From: a virus
IMG/VR virus record: IMGVR_UViG_3300043544_000008
Location: 1-22,001 of that record
Strand: one strand, 5' to 3'
DNA: 22,001 bases
Positions 6,134-13,189 of this stretch are shown here, one piece after another. The position numbers were made by a program, and so were the translations under genes. Each line of letters starts with the position of its first letter. The stretch's first letter is position 1. The notes beneath the pieces were generated by a model, which saw only the letters and a list, made by a program, of their open reading frames with translations, was not told the DNA's origin and did no database searches.

Positions 6134-8499
6134 AAGGTAAAAAACCTGTATTTGGACACGGACCTTATAACGCAAAATTGATAATTGTTGGAGAAGCGCC
6201 CGGAGAACAAGAAGAAAAGCAAGGTATGCCGTTTGTAGGAAGATCTGGTCAATTATTAGACGGTCTGTTAAGTAAAGCAGGTATCAATAGGGACGAATGT
6301 TTTATTACGAATGTTGTAGCTTGTAGATCCACTGATGATAAAGGTAACAACGTTTCTCCTTCGTCAGACGCGATCAAATGTTGCGAAGCTCGTCTTAACC
6401 GTGAACTCGATAAAGTCAAAGCCAAATTAGTTCTGTTGCTCGGTAACACCGCTATTAAAAAGTTCTTAGGTACCCGGTATAATTTACAAAATTCAGAAGG
6501 AGTACCTTTTAAACAAAATGGTCGAATTTATATACCTACTTATCATCCGGCAGCTCTTTTAAGAGATCCGTCCAAGATAAAAATTGTCGAGCAGACGTTA
6601 GAGAAAGTCGTAAACTGGTTAGATAAGGATCCTTACGACTGGTCCTTCGAAGAATATAAATTACTTTTCGATAAAGACGAAATTTTGAAACACCTCGACT
6701 TATTAAACACGAAACCTTTATGGTGTTGCGATATTGAAACGTCAGATATTACTTTCGATTCCGTAATTTTCACGATAGCTTTTTCTTCGGGCGATTTAAC
6801 ATTCGGTTTTCCGTTCCGGAAACCTGACGGTTCAATGTATTGGTCAGATCAAGACTTTAACGCAATCGTTAATAAGTTGAAGGAAGTATTTGCAAACGAA
6901 TCTGCCAAAGTTTTTCATAACGCGCTATTCGATTTAACTTTTCTCAAAAAGGAATTAGGTATAGAATGTAAAAATTTGTCCGGCGATACGCTTGTTATAG
7001 CTTACTTGTTAGACGAAAATGCTCAAAGGTACGGTTTAAAGAGTATTGTATGGAAATATCTTGGTAAAGGCGGTTACGAAAGCGATTATACGGCATTAGC
7101 CGACGAAGATCGACCTGTTGGCGTCGATACTACAATTGTCCTCAAATATAATTGTGCCGACGCTCACGCAACTTACCTGCTATATCAAAAACTTATCGAG
7201 TTATTACCCGACAATCTCAAAAAACTACATTTGAAACTAAACATACCTACTATACATATGTTAGTAGACACTCGCGTTAAAGGTATTAAAGTAGATATTG
7301 ATTACGTGAAAAAGCTGACCGATAAATTCAATCAAGATCTTGTAGATATAGAAAAACGGATTTATGAGGAAGCCGGCGAAACTTTTAACATCAATTCTAC
7401 AAGGGATTTATCTCGTATATTATATCAAAAACTCAAATTACCTGTTATTTACAAAACTGAGAAAGGTAATCCGGCCACCGACACTTTTACCCTCGAAAAT
7501 TTAAGAAACTATCATCCTATCATAAATTTCATATTAGATTACCGTAAAAAGAAGAAATTGTTGAGTACGTATTTCGTTAACTTTATCGAACTATGCGATA
7601 GTAACGGCAGGTTACATACCGACTATTCGTTAACCGGGACGCGTACAGGTAGACTTAGCTCGCGCAACCCGAACCTTCAGAATATTCCTCGAGAGGAAGA
7701 AGTACAAGATATATTTGTTGCCGAAAACGGTTACTTTTTTGCACACATCGATTTTAAGCAAGCCGAATTACGAGCTTTTTGTCACTACGCTAAAGACGAT
7801 AAACTTAAAGAAGCGTTCGAAAGCGGTTTTGATCCTCTAAAAACTATTGCGTCGTTAGTTTTCAAGATTCCAATCGAAGAGGTCGACGACGAAAGACGAA
7901 GACTTGCTAAATTTGTCGTTTACGGACTATTATACGGGAGACGTGCAAAATCTATAGCTGAGGAGCATAAGATGTCTGTTGAAGAAGCGCAGAAAATTAT
8001 AGATTCGTTCTTTAACAGTTTTCCGAAATCGAAACAATTTTACAAAGAAGTTGTCGAGCTAGCGAGACAGCAAGGTTATTTACAGAATTTTTTTGGCCGG
8101 ATCAGGCGGTTTCCGGGTATTAATTCATCTGATTTCGAGGTAAGATCTGCCGAGGAACGTCAAGCTCTCAACTTTTTACCGCAGAGTACTGTAGCAGATT
8201 ATACGATGTATAAAGGGTCTTTAGTCTATGAAAAGACTAAGCATTTAGGTTGTTGTCTTGTTCTTACTGTACATGATTCGTTAACGTACGAAATACCTGA
8301 AGATAAAGGAGAAGAGATTTTACAAATTATGTTTCGTATTTTAGGAGCAAAGATAAAAGGGTTTTTTGCCGATATTCCTTTTGATTGTGAAGTAGGTTAT
8401 CGTTTAGGATCATGTGTTCAGATAACAGATCCTTCTCAACTTAAAGAAAAATTGAAGGAGGCTGTGGAGTATGAAAGGTCAAAAGGGTTTAGTAGATGA
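6094..8499 (+). CDS. polA: Family-4 uracil-DNA glycosylase / DNA polymerase I fusion
   Basis: 801 residues. Residues 1-175 form a family-4 UDG-like domain with all expected iron-sulfur cysteines (C8, C11, C77, C96 or C97), GEAPG at 33-37 and the HPA motif at 151-153. Residues about 205-370 form a 3'-5' exonuclease with Exo I DIE (D213, E215), Exo II N276/D280 and Exo III Y352/D356. Residues about 375-800 form a family A polymerase: TGRLSS region, motif A DFKQAELR (D553), motif B with K606, Y610 and YG 614-615, motif C HDS (D728). There is no 5'-3' exonuclease domain. UDG-PolA fusions of this type are known from phages such as SPO1. It is the likely replicative polymerase. A GGTAAAGGAG site precedes the ATG. 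Confidence 0.95.
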   Translation: MEEINIICQKCPLKGKKPVFGHGPYNAKLIIVGEAPGEQEEKQGMPFVGRSGQLLDGLLSKAGINRDECFITNVVACRSTDDKGNNVSPSSDAIKCCEARLNRELDKVKAKLVLLLGNTAIKKFLGTRYNLQNSEGVPFKQNGRIYIPTYHPAALLRDPSKIKIVEQTLEKVVNWLDKDPYDWSFEEYKLLFDKDEILKHLDLLNTKPLWCCDIETSDITFDSVIFTIAFSSGDLTFGFPFRKPDGSMYWSDQDFNAIVNKLKEVFANESAKVFHNALFDLTFLKKELGIECKNLSGDTLVIAYLLDENAQRYGLKSIVWKYLGKGGYESDYTALADEDRPVGVDTTIVLKYNCADAHATYLLYQKLIELLPDNLKKLHLKLNIPTIHMLVDTRVKGIKVDIDYVKKLTDKFNQDLVDIEKRIYEEAGETFNINSTRDLSRILYQKLKLPVIYKTEKGNPATDTFTLENLRNYHPIINFILDYRKKKKLLSTYFVNFIELCDSNGRLHTDYSLTGTRTGRLSSRNPNLQNIPREEEVQDIFVAENGYFFAHIDFKQAELRAFCHYAKDDKLKEAFESGFDPLKTIASLVFKIPIEEVDDERRRLAKFVVYGLLYGRRAKSIAEEHKMSVEEAQKIIDSFFNSFPKSKQFYKEVVELARQQGYLQNFFGRIRRFPGINSSDFEVRSAEERQALNFLPQSTVADYTMYKGSLVYEKTKHLGCCLVLTVHDSLTYEIPEDKGEEILQIMFRILGAKIKGFFADIPFDCEVGYRLGSCVQITDPSQLKEKLKEAVEYERSKGFSR

Positions 8500-9340
8500 A
8501 CAACACCTGCCCGATATTATAAAGATGGACGTTGACAAAGCCGGCGTTACTAATCTAGAAGTACCTATATCGATAGTTTATAAACCCGGTACGAGTGATG
8601 TTGTCGGTATTCGTCATGTCATTGCTAAAGTGGATGCTTATGCTCGGTTACCCAAAGTTCGTAAAGGGGTCGATATGTCAAGGTTACCCGAAGTTTTGTT
8701 TGAACACGTTGGTAAGTTTCTGACTATCAGTTCTTTTAAAGGGATTGCTAAAAGATTGTATCGCAGGCTTAAGCTTAAAGATATTTATTTGAAGTTAGAA
8801 TTTCCTTTTGCGAAGATATCTGTATCTCCTATAACACAAAAGAAAGCTGTTATGTTGTATGATAGCGCCGTATCAATTATATATCCTCCTTTCAGATATT
8901 TTATTCAAGTTAAGGTACCTGTTCAAACAGTATGTCCGTGTTCAAGATCACTCTGTATGGTTGATCACGAGAAACAAATAGGTAAAGGCGCTCATAATCA
9001 GCGCGCCGAAGTTACTTTACAAGTAGAAGTTGATAAATTACCAGGAGTGTATTTCGAAACGTTAATAAACATTGTCGAGAAATCTGCTAGTTCTCCCGTT
9101 TACGTTATTCTCAAGCGACCTGACGAGAAGTACGTTACAGAGCACGCTTACGATAATCCTGTTTTTGTAGAAGGTCTTGCTCGTCGAATTGCCGATAAAG
9201 TTATAAAGCTGAAACATGTAAAATGGTTCCGCGTTAAAGTAGAGAGTTTCGAATCTATACATAAACACAACGCAATCGCTTATATCGGGAGGATCAAACG
9301 CGGTAATAAATGGTATCAAAGCGAACGCGGTTTTGTATAA
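8471..9340 (+). CDS. folE2: FolE2-type GTP cyclohydrolase I
   Basis: 289 residues, matching GTP cyclohydrolase IB (FolE2/MptA): VTNLEVPISI near the start, CPCS (C155, C157) with the active-site Cys, GAHNQR at 173-178, then EKSASSPVY and LKRPDEKYVTE followed by AYDNPVFVE. It converts GTP to dihydroneopterin triphosphate, the first step toward queuosine and 7-deazaguanine precursors (also folate). FolE2 differs from classic FolE in not strictly needing zinc. AAGGAGG at 8454-8460 is 10 bases before the ATG; the start overlaps polA by 29 bases. With QueE, QueC and the DpdA-like protein it points to DNA base modification rather than folate supply. Confidence 0.93.
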   Translation: MKGQKGLVDEQHLPDIIKMDVDKAGVTNLEVPISIVYKPGTSDVVGIRHVIAKVDAYARLPKVRKGVDMSRLPEVLFEHVGKFLTISSFKGIAKRLYRRLKLKDIYLKLEFPFAKISVSPITQKKAVMLYDSAVSIIYPPFRYFIQVKVPVQTVCPCSRSLCMVDHEKQIGKGAHNQRAEVTLQVEVDKLPGVYFETLINIVEKSASSPVYVILKRPDEKYVTEHAYDNPVFVEGLARRIADKVIKLKHVKWFRVKVESFESIHKHNAIAYIGRIKRGNKWYQSERGFV

Positions 9341-9351
9341 GGAGGTGTTTT

Positions 9352-9573
9352 ATGAAAAGAAGAATTGCTCAGAAATTTCCTATAGGTAGATACTTTGGCG
9401 ACGATATTAAGTCAATAATATATATTGACCGGTTTAAACTATACAGTCCGCGCAAGTACAGTAAATTTCAGAAAGTCGTTGCTAAACTTTTGTTTGGCTG
9501 GGAAATTCGTGATAAGGAGGAAACCTATGTACAACAAAAAAATTTTCAAGGATTTACTACAAAAAGTCGTTAA
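9352..9573 (+). CDS. small basic hypothetical protein
   Basis: 73 residues, strongly basic (MKRRIAQKFPIGRYF, then KLYSPRKYSKFQKVVAKLL). No recognised family. An AAGGAGG at 9339-9345 just after the folE2 stop lies 6 bases from the ATG at 9352, which fixes the start although the frame is open further upstream. The last 47 bases overlap the next gene, which has its own AAGGAGG inside this gene. The basic charge would suit nucleic-acid contact, but that is only a guess. Confidence 0.6.
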   Translation: MKRRIAQKFPIGRYFGDDIKSIIYIDRFKLYSPRKYSKFQKVVAKLLFGWEIRDKEETYVQQKNFQGFTTKSR

Positions 9574-9832
9574 AAAAGTCGAGAGGAGTAGTCAAAAATA
9601 TAAAGACGCGTATTTGTTGAACGACATGTCTCGTGAATGGGAAGAAGAATTAGTTGATCTTGTAGGTTGGGTTTTAATGCAAGCTGTCAGGATGAAAGAA
9701 GTTGTTGGCGAGAAAATTGTTAGGAACGACCTCGTATTCTTTAAAGAGTTCTTCAAGAATCAAAGAACAGAATTTTTAAAGTTTTTAAAGAAGGAAATCG
9801 AAAAAGAACTAGAAAGGAGGAACGAAAGATGA
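9527..9832 (+). CDS. small helical hypothetical protein
   Basis: 101 residues, all helical and charged. The start at 9527 is set by AAGGAGG at 9514-9520, 6 bases upstream; the frame is open to 9425 but without a site there. A central segment, SREWEEELVDLVGWVL, carries acidic residues spaced E-E-E-L-V-D on one helix, faintly like MazG/all-alpha NTP pyrophosphohydrolases, but the second metal-binding helix is not convincing. The C-terminus is a Lys/Glu-rich helix. It ends overlapping the ATG of the membrane protein gene (4 bases). Function unknown. Confidence 0.7.
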   Translation: MYNKKIFKDLLQKVVKKVERSSQKYKDAYLLNDMSREWEEELVDLVGWVLMQAVRMKEVVGEKIVRNDLVFFKEFFKNQRTEFLKFLKKEIEKELERRNER

Positions 9833-10077
9833 GCGCAATAATATTCGTAGTAACGCATTGGTGGTTATGGTTGTTAATTTCTATTGGGTTATATTGTTTC
9901 GGATTATTTTTGGTCGTAACCGGCGCAAATAATATTGATAAAAACGGTAACATTCTTAATTCGAAAGCGTATATGGTTATACCCGGGTTTGTATCGATAA
10001 TAATCGGTTACATGTTTTTTATTCTGAGTATTGTCGCTCTCATTACGATGTTGATCCGATATATCGTCAAAGGATGA
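9829..10077 (+). CDS. small two-pass membrane protein
   Basis: 82 residues with two long hydrophobic segments: residues about 8-32 (rich in W, L, I, G, ending LVVTGANN) and about 48-77 (IPGFVSIIIGYMFFILSIVAL). A polar loop DKNGNILNSK lies between them. AAAGGAGG at about 9816-9823 precedes the ATG and it overlaps the previous gene by 4 bases. No lysis-protein signature (such as a holin's charged tail plus adjacent endolysin) is seen, so no role is assigned. It is the last gene before a short gap with a hairpin upstream of queC. Confidence 0.65.
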   Translation: MSAIIFVVTHWWLWLLISIGLYCFGLFLVVTGANNIDKNGNILNSKAYMVIPGFVSIIIGYMFFILSIVALITMLIRYIVKG

Positions 10078-10082
10078 CGAAA

Positions 10083-10100
10083 CGGTTCAACGATGAACCG
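10083..10100 (+). promoter_or_regulatory. perfect 7-bp inverted repeat (hairpin) upstream of queC
   Basis: CGGTTCA-ACGA-TGAACCG: a perfect 7-bp stem with a 4-base loop in the 65-base gap between the membrane protein gene and queC, one of the few non-coding gaps in the window. There is no U-run directly after it, so a standard terminator is unlikely. It could be an RNA hairpin, a processing site or a dyad operator. Confidence 0.4.
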
Positions 10101-10142
10101 AATCTAAAAGATTAATAATTCTACAAAAAGGAGGTAATAAAT

Positions 10143-10976
10143 ATGAAAGCAGTCGTTTCAATATCAGGCGGTTTAGATTCAACAACTTTAGCACATTTTG
10201 TTGTTAAAGTTCTCAAGAACGATATATATCCGATATCATTTTACTACGGTCAGAAACATAAAATAGAATTAGAGATGGCTAAGTATCAAGTAAACGAGCT
10301 TAAGAAAATCGGTGAATCAATTGGTGTAAAAGTTTACGACCATAAGATAGTTGATATTTCTTTTATGAAAGACTTGCTCGGTAAAAGTACTGCTCTAGTT
10401 AGCGACGATGTAAAAGTACCTACTTTAGAAGAGATCAAGGGTAACGAAGACCAACCTATTACGTACGTACCTTTTAGGAATACCATTTTGTTAAGTATCT
10501 GTTTAGCTTATGCCGAAGCTAACAAATGTGACATCGTTTATTACGGCGCTCAACAACGCGACATTTACGGTTACTGGGATTGTACTCCAGAATATGTTGA
10601 GGCTATTAACAATGTCACGAAACTTAACCGTAGAAACAAGATAAAAGTTATTGCCCCTTTTATTGACCTTAAGAAAGGCGAAATTGTCGTACTCGGTACT
10701 GGTTTAGGTGTCGATTATTCGAAGACATGGTCGTCTTATGCGGTTGTGGACGAAGAAAATAGAATTGCAGACAGTTCAAACCCAACTAGTCAAGAACGTA
10801 TTTTAGCTTTTGCTCAAGCTGGTTTAGTAGATCCGGTTAAGTACGACACCGAGATAAATTGGGAAGGTCTCATAAAGAATTACAATCTCAATATAAGTTA
10901 TAAAGACGTTCATGACAAAGTTATGTCTACAGTTAAAAGTTTTATCGACAACGACCAATTATTATTACCGTTATAA
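10143..10976 (+). CDS. queC: QueC-family 7-cyano-7-deazaguanine synthase lacking the zinc site
   Basis: 277 residues. The PP-loop ATP-binding motif SGGLDST is at 8-14, followed by the family's YYGQKHKIE, YVPFRN (family VPGRN) and GYWDC segments. QueC converts CDG with ammonia and ATP to preQ0, via the amide ADG. In usual QueC a C-terminal zinc is held by four Cys (one in a T(W)xCY motif and three in CGxCxxCxxR). Here these positions are Ser198, Asp210, Asn213 and Ser216, before Arg219. The remainder of the segment (LAFAQAGLVDPVKY) still aligns well, so this is substitution, not truncation. There is also a C-terminal extension of about 40 residues. AAAGGAGG lies 8-9 bases before the ATG. It is followed directly by the DpdA-like gene. 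Confidence 0.9.
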   Translation: MKAVVSISGGLDSTTLAHFVVKVLKNDIYPISFYYGQKHKIELEMAKYQVNELKKIGESIGVKVYDHKIVDISFMKDLLGKSTALVSDDVKVPTLEEIKGNEDQPITYVPFRNTILLSICLAYAEANKCDIVYYGAQQRDIYGYWDCTPEYVEAINNVTKLNRRNKIKVIAPFIDLKKGEIVVLGTGLGVDYSKTWSSYAVVDEENRIADSSNPTSQERILAFAQAGLVDPVKYDTEINWEGLIKNYNLNISYKDVHDKVMSTVKSFIDNDQLLLPL

Positions 10977-10987
10977 GGAGGTGTATC

Positions 10988-11725
10988 ATGAAAATGTCGT
11001 TTGAAGTTCCTCTAAATCATCTTTACGATTTTGACGAGTATCAAGATTATCTTTTTATACTTAGTCATTTATGTGAAAATGAGATATACAAAAATTATGT
11101 TGCATCGAGTTCCAAATTCAAAATCCTGGACAATTCTGCTTACGAACTAGGTAAATCAATATCGGTAAAAAAATTATGCGATATCGCCGAAGAGATCAAG
11201 GTCGACGTTATAGTTGTTCCTGACGTGTTAGGTAACGCCGAAGAGACTTTAAAAATGACAGAAGAATTTTACAAAGAATTTACGCAACGACCTAATCTTA
11301 AGAACGTAAAAACAATGGTTGTTCCTCAAGGTACTAATTATTCCGAATATTTAATGTGTTACTATAAAATGAGGGAATTTCCTTACGATATTGTAGGTGT
11401 TTCTTTTTACGTACCCGGCGAATCTATTGATTTTGAAGACATTAGGCTCAAAAAAGTACAATCTATCATGAACGCATCTCCCAATAAAAAGATACATTTA
11501 CTTGGATTACATCGCATCTGTTATTTGTACGAGTATAAGAAGTATTTAGCCATCGAATCTATTGACACGTCGTTTCCTATTGTTTTTGCTGTTTACGGTA
11601 AAGAGTTAACAGATAAGTCCGTTAAAGAAGTTAGACCGTCATCATACTTCGATCTTAAATTGAGCCATGAACAACTTAAACTTGCAAAGAGAAACATCGA
11701 AGTTTTTAGAAATATTGTCAAGTAA
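10988..11725 (+). CDS. dpdA: DpdA-like (tRNA-guanine transglycosylase-related) DNA base-exchange protein
   Basis: 245 residues, short for a transglycosylase, resembling the small phage DpdA group. Features: LDNSAYE (D48), VVPDVLGNAEETL (D79), a VPQG strand at 112-115, then GVSFYVPG, HLLGLH at 170-175 and SIDTSFPIVFAVYG (D193). D48 and D193 are plausible catalytic acids by analogy to TGT. DpdA swaps guanine in DNA for a 7-deazaguanine base. No CxCxxC zinc motif of tRNA TGT is present. AAGGAGG precedes the ATG by about 6 bases, 11 bases after queC. The pairing with QueC, FolE2 and QueE is the main functional support. Which base it inserts cannot be told. Confidence 0.8.
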   Translation: MKMSFEVPLNHLYDFDEYQDYLFILSHLCENEIYKNYVASSSKFKILDNSAYELGKSISVKKLCDIAEEIKVDVIVVPDVLGNAEETLKMTEEFYKEFTQRPNLKNVKTMVVPQGTNYSEYLMCYYKMREFPYDIVGVSFYVPGESIDFEDIRLKKVQSIMNASPNKKIHLLGLHRICYLYEYKKYLAIESIDTSFPIVFAVYGKELTDKSVKEVRPSSYFDLKLSHEQLKLAKRNIEVFRNIVK

Positions 11726-12302
11726 AGGTATTTCCGACAAAATTGCTAAGATGTTCGAGATAGGTTTACTTATTAACGACCACGTTGTCGGATATTTTAA
11801 CTACGATATTCCTGACAAATTTGTAGGATCTACCGGACTTATATTTCCTATTAAAGATCTTTACGGCAGGATCGTATCCTTTTACCTCAGAAAATCTAAA
11901 AACGATTCGTCCAAGTACGACTCGTTACCTTTCAAAAAAGATTTGTTATTTGGTTTACACAAAACATTCCCTTTTATTTATAAATACGGAGCCATTTTGG
12001 TAGAAGGACCTTTTGACGTTTTTGTTCTACTTTCTCACGGTATTTTTAATGTATGTGCTTTGTTGGGTACGAATATTAATTCGTTCCAAATGTGTCTTTT
12101 ACGTCGGTTTACTGACAAATGTTTTGTGTTACTTGACGGTGATCCTATAGGTCGTACGAAAAGTACCGAAATTACTTTTAAGCTGAAAGAGTTCGGTTTT
12201 ATATGCAAAACAGTTTATTTACCCCAAGGGTACGATCCTGACACTTACGTTAAAACTTTCGGGAAGGACAAACTGTATGAAATACTATCTAGTACACAGT
12301 AA
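11667..12302 (+). CDS. dnaG: short DnaG-type primase (Toprim core)
   Basis: 211 residues. Residues about 15-110 match the DnaG RNA-polymerase N-terminal part (SSKGISDKIAKMFEIG, then LIFPIKDLYGRIVSF and SKYDSLPF). The Toprim core follows with EGPFD (E113, D117) and LDGDP (D157, D159), then LPQGYDPDTYV. These acids bind metal for primer synthesis. There is no zinc-binding domain and no helicase domain, whereas cellular DnaG has about 600 residues. The zinc domain may be elsewhere or lost. The chosen ATG overlaps dpdA by 59 bases and has no good ribosome binding site; a TTG downstream (11682 or 11715) is possible, so the true N-terminus is uncertain. Confidence 0.85.
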   Translation: MNNLNLQRETSKFLEILSSKGISDKIAKMFEIGLLINDHVVGYFNYDIPDKFVGSTGLIFPIKDLYGRIVSFYLRKSKNDSSKYDSLPFKKDLLFGLHKTFPFIYKYGAILVEGPFDVFVLLSHGIFNVCALLGTNINSFQMCLLRRFTDKCFVLLDGDPIGRTKSTEITFKLKEFGFICKTVYLPQGYDPDTYVKTFGKDKLYEILSSTQ

Positions 12303-12627
12303 TTACGATTTAGCATCATATGCTACAAAAGTTATATATGACGAATATTATATTGTCGGGGAAAACACGTTACGTTATTTGAAACGTTTGGGAATCGCTT
12401 TAACCGTTATTGATTTGGTCGATGAGAAAGATATTGAATTTTACGGCGAGAAAAACGATCTCGTTAAAGGTAAATGGTACCCCGACAATTTTACTATATT
12501 TCATTTACCAAAAATCAAACTTATTTCGGCGTCAAAAAAAGTGTACGCGTTTAAGTACAAAGAATATAAAATATTAATGTCGAAACAATTATGTCCGCTT
12601 AAACCTGAGGATTCCGAGCAGTTATGA
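12277..12627 (+). CDS. hypothetical protein
   Basis: 116 residues, not recognised. It looks like a mixed alpha/beta fold with an N-terminal strand (MKYYLVHSNYDLASYATKVI), a central LVDEKDIEFYG helix, and a basic C-terminal half rich in Lys and Tyr. It overlaps the primase by 26 bases and the next gene by 4 (ATGA); GGAAGG at about 12261-12266 precedes the ATG. A role next to the primase is possible from context only. Confidence 0.65.
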   Translation: MKYYLVHSNYDLASYATKVIYDEYYIVGENTLRYLKRLGIALTVIDLVDEKDIEFYGEKNDLVKGKWYPDNFTIFHLPKIKLISASKKVYAFKYKEYKILMSKQLCPLKPEDSEQL

Positions 12628-13130
12628 ACAAATTTAAGACCATATGCGATATACTAACTTTCCTTAAAAGTTTTGATTTTTCAGATTACGCGATCATCGA
12701 AGTTTGTAGGACATGTTATTTTACGAAACGTGAAAAGAAGGTCTTCGAACATTACCCTCTTTATCTACAGCGCGACAGAACTCAAGCCGAAATAGGGTAT
12801 TATGTTAACATGTCGCAGCCTACCGTTAGTAACATACTTAGAAGATGCCGCACTAAAATTGTTACGATCAAGAATTTGTTGGAAGATGCCGAAAAACATT
12901 TAGAAGTTATCAGATCCGTTTGTACTCAAAATGCCTACGATGTTCTTTGTAAAGCTTTAGCCGGAACCAGGTTTGCTCATATTGCTGCCGAAAGGAACTG
13001 TACCGTATTTAACATTTCGCTCATTTGTAGTTGTGCTTTAAGGAGGTTAAAGACTACAACTCCCGAGACTTACAATTGGGCGTATACATTTTTAAGAGCA
13101 ATAAATATCGTACGATCCAAGAAGGAATAA
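12624..13130 (+). CDS. tandem helix-turn-helix protein (sigma-region-4-like regulator or small terminase)
   Basis: 168 residues with two HTH-like segments. The first, residues about 52-76 (DRTQAEIGYYVNMSQPTVSNILRR), has the spacing of a sigma-70 region 4 or ArpU-type motif (TQxEIG, MSxPTVSNI). The second, about 104-142 (ALAGTRFAHIAAERN through CALRRLK), is similar. It lies at the end of the replication region, just before the packaging genes and a candidate promoter. Late-gene regulator is the favoured role, but the position upstream of terL also fits a small terminase subunit, which also uses N-terminal HTH modules. No sigma region 2 is present. GAGG precedes the ATG, which overlaps the prior stop. 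Confidence 0.7.
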   Translation: MNKFKTICDILTFLKSFDFSDYAIIEVCRTCYFTKREKKVFEHYPLYLQRDRTQAEIGYYVNMSQPTVSNILRRCRTKIVTIKNLLEDAEKHLEVIRSVCTQNAYDVLCKALAGTRFAHIAAERNCTVFNISLICSCALRRLKTTTPETYNWAYTFLRAINIVRSKKE

Positions 13131-13144
13131 CTTTATTTTTGAGG

Positions 13145-13150
13145 TATAAT
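13145..13150 (+). promoter_or_regulatory. candidate -10 element TATAAT before the packaging genes
   Basis: A perfect TATAAT occurs in the 59-base gap between the HTH gene and the first structural gene, 40 bases before its ATG. No convincing TTGACA-like -35 or extended -10 (TGn) is seen, so a promoter is only possible, perhaps one needing an activator. Confidence 0.3.
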
Positions 13151-13189
13151 CTTTGTTTCAATAAAAACAGCTTTTCTCGGAGGTATACT

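Noticed and set aside
9310-9351. Upstream extension of the 9352 small gene
   Set aside because: It overlaps the end of folE2, and AAGGAGG at 9339-9345 fits the ATG at 9352.
13031-13189. Upstream extension of the 13190 gene
   Set aside because: It overlaps the HTH gene and the AGG-rich ribosome binding site lies just before 13190.
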